Source of the DNA: Actinomadura hallensis
Lineage (GTDB): Bacteria > Actinomycetota > Actinomycetes > Streptosporangiales > Streptosporangiaceae
Assembly (NCBI RefSeq): GCF_006716765.1
Contig: NZ_VFPO01000001.1
Coordinates: forward strand, 3,224,001 to 3,288,000
DNA length: 64,000 bases
Direction of reading: 5' to 3'
Position numbers and translations under genes: made by a program. Numbering within the stretch: position 1 is the stretch's first letter; every line of letters starts with the position of its first letter. Below the pieces are notes generated by a model, which saw nothing but the letters and a program-made list of their open reading frames with translations, was not told where the DNA came from and made no database searches. This document shows positions 1-9,469 of this stretch, piece after piece.

Positions 1-38
1 CCCCGCCGGCGCGACCGCCCCCCAGGCGAGAGGAATAC

Positions 39-947
39 GTGGGAATCATGGTCTCTGAGCTGTTCGACGCGGACGCGTGGAAAGAGGTCGAGGGCTTCGA
101 CTTCACCGACATCACCTACCACCGGGCCGTGGACCACGGCACGGTGCGGGTGGCGTTCAACCGTCCCGAGGTGCGCAACGCGTTCCGCCCCCACACGGTG
201 GACGAGCTGTACCGGGCGCTGGACCACGCGCGGATGTCGAGCGACGTCGGGTGCGTGCTGCTGACCGGCAACGGGCCCTCGCCCAAGGACGGCGGGTGGG
301 CGTTCTGCTCGGGCGGCGACCAGCGCATCCGCGGCAAGGACGGCTACAAGTACGCCGAGGGGGAGACCTCGGACACGATCGACCCGGCGCGGGCGGGGCG
401 GCTGCACATCCTGGAGGTGCAGCGGCTGATCCGCTTCATGGGCAAGGTCGTCATCTGCGTGGTGCCGGGCTGGGCCGCGGGCGGCGGGCACAGCCTGCAC
501 GTGGTGTCGGACCTCACCATCGCCAGCCGGGAGCACGCCCGGTTCAAGCAGACCGACGCGGACGTGGCGAGCTTCGACGGCGGCTTCGGGTCGGCGTACC
601 TGGCGCGGCAGGTCGGGCAGAAGTTCGCCCGCGAGATCTTCTTCCTCGGCGACGAGTACGACGCGGAGGCCGCGCACCGGATGGGCATGGTGAACGCGGT
701 CGTCCCGCACGCCGAGCTGGAGGCGACGGCGCTGGAGTGGGCCCGCAAGGTCAACGGGAAGAGCCCGACGGCGCAGCGGATGCTGAAGTTCGCGTTCAAC
801 CTGGTCGACGACGGCCTGGTCGGGCAGCAGGTGTTCGCGGGGGAGGCGACGCGGCTGGCGTACGGCACCGACGAGGCCGCCGAGGGCCGCGACGCGTTCC
901 TGGAGAAGCGCGATCCCGACTGGTCGCCCTACCCGTGGTACTACTAA
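39..947 (+). CDS. menB: 1,4-dihydroxy-2-naphthoyl-CoA synthase
   Basis: Cytoplasmic crotonase-fold enzyme that cyclises o-succinylbenzoyl-CoA to 1,4-dihydroxy-2-naphthoyl-CoA in menaquinone synthesis. The 302-residue product shows NRPEVRNAFRP at 41-51, the active-site stretch FCSGGDQRIRG at 89-99, FDGGFGS at 179-185 and the MenB-typical tail DPDWSPYPWYY. The GTG start is preferred because GAGAGGA lies 4 nt before it; an ATG 9 nt downstream is the alternative. It is the first of three men genes on this strand, with menC following after 67 nt. The upstream promoter lies outside the window. Length and motifs match the family, so identity is secure. Confidence 0.96.
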   Translation: MGIMVSELFDADAWKEVEGFDFTDITYHRAVDHGTVRVAFNRPEVRNAFRPHTVDELYRALDHARMSSDVGCVLLTGNGPSPKDGGWAFCSGGDQRIRGKDGYKYAEGETSDTIDPARAGRLHILEVQRLIRFMGKVVICVVPGWAAGGGHSLHVVSDLTIASREHARFKQTDADVASFDGGFGSAYLARQVGQKFAREIFFLGDEYDAEAAHRMGMVNAVVPHAELEATALEWARKVNGKSPTAQRMLKFAFNLVDDGLVGQQVFAGEATRLAYGTDEAAEGRDAFLEKRDPDWSPYPWYY

Positions 948-1014
948 GTGTTCGAACGCACGGTGTGATCCGGAATACCGTGATTCGTCGTCGCAGGTCT
1001 GGGGGGTCTGGCGG

Positions 1015-1965
1015 GTGCGGGTCTACTCCATCCCGATGCGGACGCGGTTCCGCGGTGTCACGCGGCGGGAGGGCGCCCTGATCCAGGGCCCCGCCGGCTG
1101 GGGGGAGTTCTCGCCGTTTCCCGAGTACGGCCCGGCCGAGTGCGCCCGCTGGCTCGCCGCGGCCCGCGAGGCCGCCCATGACGGCTGGCCGGCGCCGGTC
1201 CGCGACACGGTCCCGGTGAACGCGACGATCCCGGCGGTCGGCCCGGAGCGGGCGTACGCGATGGCACGTGACTCCGGCTGCCGCACCGCCAAGGTGAAGG
1301 TCGCCGAGCGCGGCCAGACCGACGCCGACGACCTCGCTCGGGTGGAGGCGGTCCGCGACGCGCTCGGCCCCGGCGGGAAGGTGCGGGTGGACGTGAACGG
1401 CGCCTGGGACGTCGACCACGCGGCCCGCATGATCCGGGCGCTGGACCGCTGGGAGCTGGAGTACGTCGAGCAGCCCTGCGCGACCCTGGAGGAGCTGGCG
1501 CTGGTGCGGCGGCGGGTGGACGTGCCGGTCGCGGCCGACGAGTCGATCCGCCGCGCCGAGGATCCGCTGCGGGTGCGGGCGGCGGGCGCCGCGGACGTGG
1601 CGGTGCTGAAGGTGCAGCCGCTGGGCGGGGTCGCCGCGGCGCTGCGGGTCGCGGAGGCGTGCGGGCTGCCGGTCGTGGTGTCCAGCGCCGTGGAGACGTC
1701 GGTGGGGCTGGCGGCGGGCGTGGCGCTGGCGGCGGCGCTGCCGGACCTGCCGTACGCGTGCGGGCTGGGGACACTGCCGCTGCTGGAGGGCGACGTCGTC
1801 CGGGATCCGCTGGAGCCGGTGGCGGGGGAGATCGAGGTGCGGCGTCCGGTGGTGGACGAGGAGGCGCTGCGGCGCTGGGAGGCGCCGGACGCGGCGTGGC
1901 GGGAGCGGGCGGCGGCCGCGCAGGCGCATCTGGGCGGTCCCGAGGTGATCGGGGCGGCGCCGTGA
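1015..1965 (+). CDS. menC: o-succinylbenzoate synthase
   Basis: Enolase-superfamily enzyme that dehydrates SHCHC to o-succinylbenzoate, the step before CoA activation and MenB. The 316-residue protein keeps the superfamily catalytic set: KVKV at 93-96, the metal ligands in DVNGAWD (from 126), VEQP (E152) and ADES (D175), and the second lysine in VLKVQPLGG (K199). It starts at GTG after a G-rich stretch. Its stop overlaps the menD start in a GTGA arrangement, indicating translational coupling. The short N-terminal capping domain is usual for actinobacterial MenC. An o-succinylbenzoate role rather than a racemase is supported by the men neighbours. Confidence 0.94.
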   Translation: MRVYSIPMRTRFRGVTRREGALIQGPAGWGEFSPFPEYGPAECARWLAAAREAAHDGWPAPVRDTVPVNATIPAVGPERAYAMARDSGCRTAKVKVAERGQTDADDLARVEAVRDALGPGGKVRVDVNGAWDVDHAARMIRALDRWELEYVEQPCATLEELALVRRRVDVPVAADESIRRAEDPLRVRAAGAADVAVLKVQPLGGVAAALRVAEACGLPVVVSSAVETSVGLAAGVALAAALPDLPYACGLGTLPLLEGDVVRDPLEPVAGEIEVRRPVVDEEALRRWEAPDAAWRERAAAAQAHLGGPEVIGAAP

Positions 1966-3629
1966 ACCCGGCGACCGCGCTCGCGACGGTGCTGGTCGAC
2001 GAGCTGGCGCGCTGCGGGATGACCGACGCGGTGCTGGCGCCGGGGTCGCGTTCGGCGCCGCTGGCGCTGGCGCTGCACGCCGCCGCGGAGGCGGGGCGGG
2101 TCCGGCTGCACGTGCGCATCGACGAGCGGTCGGCGTCGTTCCTCGGGCTCGGGCTCGCCAAGCGGTCGGGGCGGCCGGTGGCGCTGGTGTGCACCTCGGG
2201 CACGGCCGCGGCGAACTTCCATCCGGCGGTGATCGAGGCGCACGAGTCCGGGGTGCCGCTGATCGTGATCACCGCGGACCGGCCGCCGGAGCTGCGCGAC
2301 ACCGGCGCGAACCAGACGATCGACCAGGTGAAGCTGTACGGGACGGCGGTGCGGTGGTCCACCGAGATCGGGGTGCCGGAGAACCGTCCCGGGATGGTGG
2401 CGTACTGGCGCTCGCTGGTGAGCCGCGCGTGGGGGCTGGCGCAGGCGCCGGCGCCGGGCCCGGTGCATCTGAACGCCGCGTTCCGGGAGCCGCTGATCCC
2501 CGACGGCGACGAGACGTGGTGCGAGCCGCTGGACGGCGACGCGACGGGCGCGTGGACGAAGGTGCGGGCGGCGACGCCCGGGTCGGTGCTGCACGTCCCG
2601 CCGACGCGCCGCGGGGTGCTCGTGGTGGGGGACGGGGCCGCCAACGTCAAGCGGTACGTGGCGGCGGCGTCGATGGCCGGCTGGCCGGTGCTCGCCGAGC
2701 CGCACGGCAACGCCCGCTACGGCGACCACGCCCTGACCGCGCACCACTACCTGCTGGGCGTTCCGGAGTTCGTGGAGCGGCACCGCCCGGAGGTGGTGGT
2801 GACGCTGGGCAAGCCGGGGCTGTCGCGTCCGCTGCTGTCGCTGCTGCGGCGGGCGGAGGAGCACATCGTCCTGGCTCCGGACCTGGCGCACTGGCCGGAC
2901 CCGGTGCGGTCGGCGACGCAGGTGGCGCCGGAGGTGGAGATCCCGGTCGTGTCGGGCGACGACGGGTGGCTGCGGTCGTGGCGCGAGGCGGACCGGGCCG
3001 CCGCGGCGGCGGTCGACGCGGTGCTGGACGCGTTCCCGGAGGTCAGCGAGCCGCGGCTGGCGCGCGACCTGGTGGCGTCGGTGCCGGGCGGGTCGCTGCT
3101 GTTCACGGCGGCGAGCATGCCGATCCGCGATCTGGACCAGGTGATGCGGCCGCGGCGCGGCATCCGGATCATGGCGAACCGGGGTGCGAGCGGCATCGAC
3201 GGGCTGGTGTCGACGGCGATGGGCGCGGCGCTGGCGCACAGCGGCCGCTCGTTCGCGCTGCTGGGCGACCTGGCGTTCCTGCACGACCAGAACGGCCTGG
3301 TGCTCGGCCCGCAGGACAGCCGGCCCGATCTGACGATCATCGTGGTGAACAACCGGGGCGGCGGGATCTTCTCGCTGCTGCCGCAGGCGGCGCTCGCGGA
3401 GCCGTTCGAGCGGGTGTTCGGCACCCCGCACCAGGTGGACCTGGAGGCGGTCGCCTCCGCGTACGGGCTTCCGTACCGGCTGCTGGAGGCCGCCGCGGAC
3501 CTGCCGAAGGCGCTGGTGGGGGAGGGGCTGCGGATCGTGGAGGCCCGCACCGACCGGGACGCGAACGCGGTGCTGCACGCGGAGATGCGCAAGGCCGCCC
3601 AGTCGGCCGTCCGCGCCGTCCTGGCCTGA
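1962..3629 (+). CDS. menD: SEPHCHC synthase (MenD)
   Basis: Thiamine-diphosphate enzyme adding 2-oxoglutarate-derived succinic semialdehyde to isochorismate to give SEPHCHC, the first committed menaquinone step. The 555-residue product has the N-terminal block APGSRSAPLALAL at 26-38, the catalytic glutamate region IDERSASFLGLG (E55), CTSGTAAANFHPAV, and the ThDP/metal region GDLAFLHDQNGL followed by NNRGGGIFSLLPQ. The GTG start at 1962 overlaps the menC stop (GTGA). An open frame continues upstream of this start inside menC, but the MenD homology begins here. Isochorismate would come from menF at 7.3-8.6 kb. Confidence 0.96.
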   Translation: MNPATALATVLVDELARCGMTDAVLAPGSRSAPLALALHAAAEAGRVRLHVRIDERSASFLGLGLAKRSGRPVALVCTSGTAAANFHPAVIEAHESGVPLIVITADRPPELRDTGANQTIDQVKLYGTAVRWSTEIGVPENRPGMVAYWRSLVSRAWGLAQAPAPGPVHLNAAFREPLIPDGDETWCEPLDGDATGAWTKVRAATPGSVLHVPPTRRGVLVVGDGAANVKRYVAAASMAGWPVLAEPHGNARYGDHALTAHHYLLGVPEFVERHRPEVVVTLGKPGLSRPLLSLLRRAEEHIVLAPDLAHWPDPVRSATQVAPEVEIPVVSGDDGWLRSWREADRAAAAAVDAVLDAFPEVSEPRLARDLVASVPGGSLLFTAASMPIRDLDQVMRPRRGIRIMANRGASGIDGLVSTAMGAALAHSGRSFALLGDLAFLHDQNGLVLGPQDSRPDLTIIVVNNRGGGIFSLLPQAALAEPFERVFGTPHQVDLEAVASAYGLPYRLLEAAADLPKALVGEGLRIVEARTDRDANAVLHAEMRKAAQSAVRAVLA

Positions 3630-3659
3630 CGGCCGGGGCCTCCGGATCCGGACGACCGT

Positions 3660-3786
3660 GATCACCCCGGATTACTTCATCATTCAACTTACAATGTAAA
3701 GGCGTCGGGCGATGCGCTCCCTCCCAGCCACCCTCAACCCAAACAAGCAGCGACAAGAGAACCTGAACAGCGCGGCCGGTGGGGCG
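3660..3786. other. AT-richer spacer between menD and the ABC scar
   Basis: Positions 3670-3705 are strikingly AT-rich for this genome and hold a short inverted repeat, CTTAC-AAT-GTAAAG. I see no gene or convincing terminator stem. The composition shift next to a deletion scar suggests residual foreign or promoter DNA, but that is inference only. Confidence 0.3.
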
Positions 3787-4178
<392 letters not shown>

Positions 4179-4348
4179 GGTTCGAGGATCGCGGCGGGCG
4201 GCGGGCGGGCACATCGTCCGGGACGCTCGTCCCGGCATCAGCCGATCGGTTGATGCGGCGGTACGACCTTCGGGCCATGACCGTGCGGCCCTGGGTCCGT
4301 GTGGGGCGCGGCTCCGCGCCGGGATGCCGGGAGGGGACGGGCCGGGCG

Positions 4349-5155
4349 TCAGTCGAGGAGGCGGGCGCGGAGGGCGGCGGTGTCGTCGTCGGTCCAGCCG
4401 TGGCCGGTGAGCCAGCCGATGGTGCCGCCGAACTCCTCGTCGACGCGGGCGAGGAGCTTCTCCATGGTGGCGGGGCGGGGCATGTGGGAGTCGGCGGGCC
4501 GGGCGTCGAGGTCGGCGGCGTAGGTGTCGCTGGCGCGGAGGCGGTCGAGGACGGCCTGCAGGCGCTCGCCGGTCTGGGCGTAGTCGGCGACGATGGCCTC
4601 GCGGGTGACTCCGGCGACGTCGAGGGCGAGGGCGCAGACGACGCCGGTGCGGTCCTTTCCGGCGGCGCAGTGGACGATGGCCGCGCCGTCGGTGCGGGCC
4701 ATGACGCGCAGGGCGGCGACGATGGAGTCGCCGCGGTTGTTGAGGTAGCCGAGGTAGTGGCCGGCGGGGCCGTCCGGGTCGAGGCCGCGGGCGGCGCGGT
4801 CCTGCCAGGGGAGGATCTTGTCGACGTCGATGGGGCCGGGGGTGTCGGCGGCGACGTCGGTGCGCTGTCCGCCTTCGGGGAACAGGGACAGCTGGTGGAT
4901 CCTGATGGACGGTATCCGTGACAGGGGGCCGGGGCCTTCGAGGTGCACTTCGGCGTTGGTGCGCAGGTCGATGATGTTCTTGAGGGCGTAGTCGTCGAGG
5001 AGGAGCCGCAGGTCGGCGATCGACAGGTCCTGGAGGTTGTCGGAGCGGAGAATCCGTGCGCGGCGTGTGGTGCGTCCGTCGGTGGTGGGGAGTCCGCCGA
5101 GGTCGCGGGCGTTGACCGCGCCGTCCAGCCGGATCCAGCGTGTGGCGTCGTCCAT
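4349..5155 (-). CDS. Tyrosine/serine protein phosphatase (Y_phosphatase3 type)
   Basis: The 268-residue product is a cysteine-based phosphatase of the bacterial DSP-like/lipid phosphatase family. It begins with the family-typical GAVNARDLGG block (12-21), continues with IIDLRTNAEV (61-70), and has the P-loop HCAAGKDRTG with nucleophile C163 and R169. Substrate could be phosphotyrosine, phosphoserine or phosphoinositide; mycobacterial relatives are dual protein/lipid phosphatases. ATG 5155 is chosen over upstream in-frame starts because homology begins there and TAAGGT (5169-5164) lies 8 nt before it, fitting a leaderless transcript. Transcribed alone, divergent from the desaturase. Confidence 0.88.
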   Translation of the reverse strand: MDDATRWIRLDGAVNARDLGGLPTTDGRTTRRARILRSDNLQDLSIADLRLLLDDYALKNIIDLRTNAEVHLEGPGPLSRIPSIRIHQLSLFPEGGQRTDVAADTPGPIDVDKILPWQDRAARGLDPDGPAGHYLGYLNNRGDSIVAALRVMARTDGAAIVHCAAGKDRTGVVCALALDVAGVTREAIVADYAQTGERLQAVLDRLRASDTYAADLDARPADSHMPRPATMEKLLARVDEEFGGTIGWLTGHGWTDDDTAALRARLLD

Positions 5156-5369
5156 GGTTTGTGACCTTATCTGGCGGCTGCGGGCGGTGCGGGGTGCAGG
5201 GTCCGGTTCACCGGAGGGGGTGGCGGAGGGGCTCTGCGGAGGGGGTCCGGGGGCGGGGACCGGGACCTCGGAGCCAGGCGAGGGATGGCTCTTCAGCGTG
5301 GCGACCGGCCGGTTCGGCGGCTCATAGCGTCGAGCCGTCGTTGCTCCCCGTTTCATGGATGGAGGCTTC

Positions 5370-6404
5370 ATGCCCTCGACCCTGCACGCTCCTGCTCCCG
5401 CCGTTCCGGCCCGGCCGGCGGGCAGTGATTTCGCGCCGCTGGCCCGGCGGGTCCGCGGCAGCGGGCTGCTGGACCGGCGCCGCGGTTACTACGTGCGGGC
5501 CGTCGCGTTGAACCTGGCCGCCACGGCGGCGCTGTGGTGCGCGGTGGCCTGGGCGGGGGACGGCTGGTGGACGGTGCTGCTCGGCGTCCCGCTGGCGGTG
5601 GTGGCGGCGCGGACGGCGTTCCTGGGCCATGACGCGGGGCACCGGCAGATCGCGCGGACGGCGCGGGGAAACCGGGTGCTGGGCCTGGTGCTGGGGAACC
5701 TGCTGCTGGGGATGGGGCACGGCTGGTGGAGCGACAAGCACAACCGGCATCACGCCAATCCGAACCATGTCGGCAAGGACCCGGACGTGGGCGAGGGGGT
5801 GCTGGCGTGGACGGCGGAGCAGGCGGATCGGCAGCGGGGCGTGCTGCGGTGGGTGGCGCGGCATCAGGCGCTGCTGTTCTTCCCGCTGCTGACGCTGGAG
5901 GGGGTCAACCTGAAGGTGGGCAGCGTGCTGTTCCTGCGGGGGCGGCCGCGGCGGGTGCAGCTGGTGGAGGGCGGTCTGCTGCTGGTGCACGCGGTGGGGT
6001 ACGCGGCGCTGGCGTTCGCGTTGCTGCCGGCGGCGCAGGCGATCGCGTTGATGGCGGTGCAGCACGCGGTGTTCGGGGTGCATCTGGGGGCGGTGTTCGC
6101 GCCGAACCACAAGGGGATGGCGATGCCGGGGCCGGGGGAGCGGTGGGACCATCTGCGGCGGCAGGTGCTGACGTCGCGGAACGTGCGGGGCGGGCCGCTG
6201 ACCGACTGGTTCATGGGCGGGCTGAACTACCAGATCGAGCACCATCTGTTCCCGGGCGTGCCGCGGTGCAACCTGCGGCGGCTGCGGCCGCTGGTGCGGG
6301 AGCACTGCGCGGCGGTCGGGGTGCCGTACGCGGAGACGGGGCTGGTGGCGTCGTACCGGGAGGCTTTGCGGCATATGCGTGAGGTGGGGGAGCCGCTGCG
6401 GTAG
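5370..6404 (+). CDS. Membrane fatty acid desaturase
   Basis: Di-iron integral-membrane desaturase of 344 residues that introduces a double bond into a long-chain acyl lipid or acyl-CoA. All three histidine clusters are present: HDAGH, HNRHH (in SDKHNRHHANPNHVGKDP) and QIEHH near the C-terminus, the QIEHH form being typical of front-end/delta-6-like and actinobacterial acyl-CoA desaturases. Hydrophobic pairs lie before box 1 and between boxes 2 and 3. No cytochrome b5 domain. ATG 5370 is chosen because GGAGG sits 4 nt upstream; ATG 5355 precedes that ribosome site. Regiospecificity cannot be read from sequence. Confidence 0.9.
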   Translation: MPSTLHAPAPAVPARPAGSDFAPLARRVRGSGLLDRRRGYYVRAVALNLAATAALWCAVAWAGDGWWTVLLGVPLAVVAARTAFLGHDAGHRQIARTARGNRVLGLVLGNLLLGMGHGWWSDKHNRHHANPNHVGKDPDVGEGVLAWTAEQADRQRGVLRWVARHQALLFFPLLTLEGVNLKVGSVLFLRGRPRRVQLVEGGLLLVHAVGYAALAFALLPAAQAIALMAVQHAVFGVHLGAVFAPNHKGMAMPGPGERWDHLRRQVLTSRNVRGGPLTDWFMGGLNYQIEHHLFPGVPRCNLRRLRPLVREHCAAVGVPYAETGLVASYREALRHMREVGEPLR

Positions 6405-6423
6405 GGCGGGCTATGCTCCGGGC

Positions 6424-7245
6424 ATGCCGGAGGGACACACCGTTCATCGTCTGGCCGCCGAGCATCAGCGGATGTTCGGCGGCCGCCGCGTCGCCGCGTC
6501 GAGTCCGCAGGGCCGTTTCGCCGAGGGGGCGGCGCGGCTGGACGGGCGGGTGCCGGTGGAGGCGGACGCGCACGGCAAGCATCTGCTGGTGCGGTTCGAC
6601 CATGATGTGACGTTGCACGTCCACCTGGGGATCTACGGGCGGTACGTGTTCGGGGAGGTTCCGGCGCCGGAGCCGGTGGGGGCGGTGCGGCTGCGGCTGG
6701 AGGGGCCCGGCGGGTACGCGGATCTGCGGGGGCCGAACCGGTGCGAGCTGCTGGAGCCGGGTGATGTGAAGCTGCTGCGCGATCGGCTGGGGCCCGATCC
6801 GCTGCGGGCGGACGCCGATCCGGAGATGGCGTGGCGGCGGATCAGCCGGTCGCGGACGCCGGTGGCGGTGCTGCTGATGGACCAGTCGGTGGTGGCGGGT
6901 CCGGGGAACATCTACCGGGCGGAGGTGCTGTTCCGGCAGGGCGTGGATCCGCGGCTGCCGGGCCGGCGGCTGACGCGGGAGCAGTGGGCGGGGATCTGGG
7001 GCGACCTGGTGACGCTGATGGCGGACGGGGTGCGCGACGGCCGGATCGACACGGTCCGGCCGGAGCACACGCCGGAGGCGATGGGGCGTCCGCCGCGGGT
7101 GGACGGCCACGGCGGCGAGGTGTACGTGTACCGGCGGGCGGGGCAGCCGTGCCTGGTGTGCGGGACGCCGGTGCGGACGGTGGAGCTGGCGTCGCGGAAC
7201 CTGTTCTGGTGTCCGGGCTGCCAGCCTCCGGCGCCGGAGGACTGA
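6424..7245 (+). CDS. Nei/Fpg-family DNA glycosylase (endonuclease VIII-like)
   Basis: Base-excision repair glycosylase/AP lyase of 273 residues. It begins MPEGHTVHR, giving the catalytic P2 and E3 after Met removal, with MPEGHT (not MPELPE) placing it in the Nei/Nei2 branch. K52 in HGKHLL is the conserved beta-hairpin lysine. The helix-two-turn-helix segment QSVVAGPGNIYRAEVLF is intact, as is a C-terminal zinc finger with CLVC and CPGC pairs. The start codon is 19 nt after the desaturase stop, and TATGCT (6412-6417) lies 6 nt before it, so the mRNA may be leaderless with its own promoter. It ends facing menF. Confidence 0.93.
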   Translation: MPEGHTVHRLAAEHQRMFGGRRVAASSPQGRFAEGAARLDGRVPVEADAHGKHLLVRFDHDVTLHVHLGIYGRYVFGEVPAPEPVGAVRLRLEGPGGYADLRGPNRCELLEPGDVKLLRDRLGPDPLRADADPEMAWRRISRSRTPVAVLLMDQSVVAGPGNIYRAEVLFRQGVDPRLPGRRLTREQWAGIWGDLVTLMADGVRDGRIDTVRPEHTPEAMGRPPRVDGHGGEVYVYRRAGQPCLVCGTPVRTVELASRNLFWCPGCQPPAPED

Positions 7246-7278
7246 TCCCCGGAGCGGGGCCGAGTCCCGGAGCCGCGG

Positions 7279-7304
7279 GTGTGATCGCCGGGTGTGATCG
7301 CCGG
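7279..7304. repeat. 13-bp tandem repeat between convergent genes
   Basis: Two perfect adjacent copies of GTGTGATCGCCGG in the 70-nt gap between the glycosylase and menF stops. No function is evident; it may be a replication slippage product. Confidence 0.6.
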
Positions 7305-7315
7305 CGGGGCGGGGG

Positions 7316-8551
7316 TCAGCCGTGGAGGGCGTACTGCATGGGCCCGAACTTGGTGCGGGCTTCGGCGAGCTCGGCGTCGGGGTCGGAGTCGGCGACGATG
7401 CCGCAGCCGGCGAACAGGCGGGCGCTGGGGCCGTCGATCTGGGCGCAGCGCAGGGCGATGCCCCATTCGCCGTCGCCGCGGGCGTCGACCCAGCCGACGG
7501 GCCCGGAGTAGCGGCCGCGGTCCATGCCCTCCAGTTCGCGGATGAGGTCCATGGCGGTGTCGGTGGGGGTGCCGCAGACGGCGGGGGTGGGGTGCAGCGC
7601 GGCGACCACGTCGAGGACGGAGCGGTCGGCGGTGAGGCGCCCGTGGACGGGTGAGGCCAGGTGGGTGAGGTTGGGGAGGGTGAGCAGTTCGGGCTCGTCG
7701 GGGACGGTGAGGTCGGCGCAGAGGGGGGCGAGGGCGTCGCGGACCATGTCGGCGGCGTAGCGGTGCTCTTCGCGGTCCTTGGGGGAGTTGAACAGGCGGG
7801 CGGCGCGGGCGCGGTCGTCGGCGGGGTCGGTGCCGCGGGCGGTGGTGCCGGCCAGGACGAGCGATTCGATGTCGTCGCCGGTGCGGCGGATGAGCAGTTC
7901 GGGGGTGGCGCCGACGAGCCCGTCGCAGGAGAAGGCGTAGCAGCCGGGGAAGCGGTCGGCGAGGCGGCGCAGCAGGACGCGGGCGTCGATGGGGGCGTCG
8001 GCGCGGGCGGTGAGGTCGCGGGCGAGGACGACCTTGCCGAGGTGGCCGTCGCGGATGCGGCCGACGGCGGCGGCGACGGCCTGCCGCCAGGCGTCCTCGG
8101 GGAGCGCGCCGTCCTGCCATCGCAGGCCGGCGGGGGCGTGCGGCGGGGTGGGGACGGTGAGGGGTTCGGCGTCGTCGCCGATGGTGGTCAGCCAGGCGGT
8201 GCCGTCGCGGCGGCCGAGGATGCGGCGCGGGACGATCAGGGTGGAGTCGGGGGACTCGGGGTCGAAGCCGAAGGAGCCGAAGGCGACGGGGCCGGTGCCG
8301 GGGACGTCGACGGGGTCGTCGACGTCGGCGGCGGCGAAAAGCTCGCGCAGGAGCGCGGCGGCGGCGGCGAAGCGGTCGGCGCCGCCGGGGACGGGGATGC
8401 GGGCGGCCTCGCCCCAGCCGGCGATGCCCTCGCCGTGGCGGATCCAGGCCAGCGCGGTGGGGTGGGGAAGCCGCGAGATGAGGTCGCCCGGGTCGGGGAC
8501 CGGGACGGTGCGGACGGCCAGGCGCTCCGGTGCGGTGACGGCGAGCTTCAC
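7316..8551 (-). CDS. menF: Isochorismate synthase (menaquinone type)
   Basis: Chorismate-utilising enzyme of 411 residues that isomerises chorismate to isochorismate for MenD. The C-terminal chorismate-binding domain shows HLGKVVLAR (catalytic lysine), ATPELLIRR, the AGTTARGTDPADD substrate loop, NSPKDREEH and GPVGWVDARGDGEWGIALRCA. The GTG at 8551 is chosen because TACAGT lies exactly 7 nt upstream with TTGAAC 16 nt before that. A GTG 9 nt earlier would overlap the -10 box. Although an EntC/DhbC siderophore role is possible, no siderophore genes are near and menBCD are 4 kb away, so the menaquinone role is favoured. Confidence 0.9.
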   Translation of the reverse strand: MKLAVTAPERLAVRTVPVPDPGDLISRLPHPTALAWIRHGEGIAGWGEAARIPVPGGADRFAAAAALLRELFAAADVDDPVDVPGTGPVAFGSFGFDPESPDSTLIVPRRILGRRDGTAWLTTIGDDAEPLTVPTPPHAPAGLRWQDGALPEDAWRQAVAAAVGRIRDGHLGKVVLARDLTARADAPIDARVLLRRLADRFPGCYAFSCDGLVGATPELLIRRTGDDIESLVLAGTTARGTDPADDRARAARLFNSPKDREEHRYAADMVRDALAPLCADLTVPDEPELLTLPNLTHLASPVHGRLTADRSVLDVVAALHPTPAVCGTPTDTAMDLIRELEGMDRGRYSGPVGWVDARGDGEWGIALRCAQIDGPSARLFAGCGIVADSDPDAELAEARTKFGPMQYALHG

Positions 8552-8558
8552 GCAAGCC

Positions 8559-8587
8559 ACTGTACGCCAGATTTGAACCTGTTCAAA
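8559..8587 (-). promoter_or_regulatory. menF promoter with overlapping palindromic operator
   Basis: On the minus strand TTGAAC, 16 nt, then TACAGT form a sigma70-like promoter whose predicted start is at or next to the GTG codon (leaderless). The -35 box lies inside the perfect inverted repeat TTTGAAC-CT-GTTCAAA (8572-8587). A repressor bound there would block polymerase. The regulator is unknown. Confidence 0.65.
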
Positions 8588-8790
8588 CGGGCGTGGCGGG
8601 GGTGGGGTGAGGTGTGCGCCACACGCACCGGGGCCCGCCGGGCGCGCGGTCCGCGTGGTGGGCCGCCGCGGGGCGGGGGCGTTTCGTCCCGGGTTGCCGA
8701 TGCCCGCCCGCACCGGAACCATGCGCGCGGGGCGCGTCCGGTGCGGGCGGGCGTGCCCCGGGAACGGGCGGGCCGCCGGGGCGGAGCCGG

Positions 8791-9381
8791 TCAGCGGCCG
8801 CGGCCGGCGCCGGTCAGCTTCCACGCGACCGGCAGCAGACCGGCCGCAAGCAGGACCTTCAGGGCGTCGCCCACCAGGAACGGCGTGACGCCGAGCTCGA
8901 TGGCCCGGCCGAGGTCGACGTTCAGGGCCGCCATCAGGTAGGGGACGCCCACGGCGTAGATGATGAGGGTGCCGGCGAGCATGGTGGCGGCGGTCCGCAG
9001 CGGCGTGCGGTCGCCGCCCCTGCGGGCCAGGGCGCCGACGGCGGCCGCGGCGACGACGAACCCGATGATGTAGCCGAGGCTCGGCATGGCGGTTCCCGAG
9101 GCGCCTTCGGTGAACCAGGGCACGCCCGCCATCCCGGCCAGCAGGTACACCAGCATGGCCAGGCCGGCGCGGCCGAAGCCGAGGGCGGCGCCCGACAGCA
9201 GGACCGCGAAGGTCTGCCCGGTCACCGGCACGGGCGTGCCGGGCAGCGGGACGGCGATCTGCGCGAACACTCCGACGAACGCGGCGGCGCCGAGGACGAG
9301 CGCGGCGTCGCGGACCAGCGCTCCGGGCAGCAGGTCGCCCAGGACGGCGGGGCGCCGCTGGGCTGCGTGGGCAGTAGCCAC
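8791..9381 (-). CDS. bioY: Biotin transporter BioY (ECF S component)
   Basis: Integral membrane biotin-binding protein of 196 residues with about six transmembrane segments. The family-typical segment PLPGTPVPVTGQTFAVLLSG follows the first helix, and later GVPWF, SLGYIIGF and GVTPFLVGDALK blocks are present. GTG 9381 is chosen because GGGAGG sits just upstream and the resulting length matches BioY; longer in-frame extensions are hydrophilic and unlike the family. No bioM/bioN genes are adjacent, so it either works alone or shares an energising module encoded elsewhere. Transcribed as a single gene. Confidence 0.93.
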   Translation of the reverse strand: MATAHAAQRRPAVLGDLLPGALVRDAALVLGAAAFVGVFAQIAVPLPGTPVPVTGQTFAVLLSGAALGFGRAGLAMLVYLLAGMAGVPWFTEGASGTAMPSLGYIIGFVVAAAAVGALARRGGDRTPLRTAATMLAGTLIIYAVGVPYLMAALNVDLGRAIELGVTPFLVGDALKVLLAAGLLPVAWKLTGAGRGR

Positions 9382-9469
9382 AGATCCTCCCAAGAAGATG
9401 ACGTCAGTCCAAGAACTTAGCGAATGGGCTGTTAGGGGCGGATCGGGCGGGTTGCCGTAACGGGGCGCG

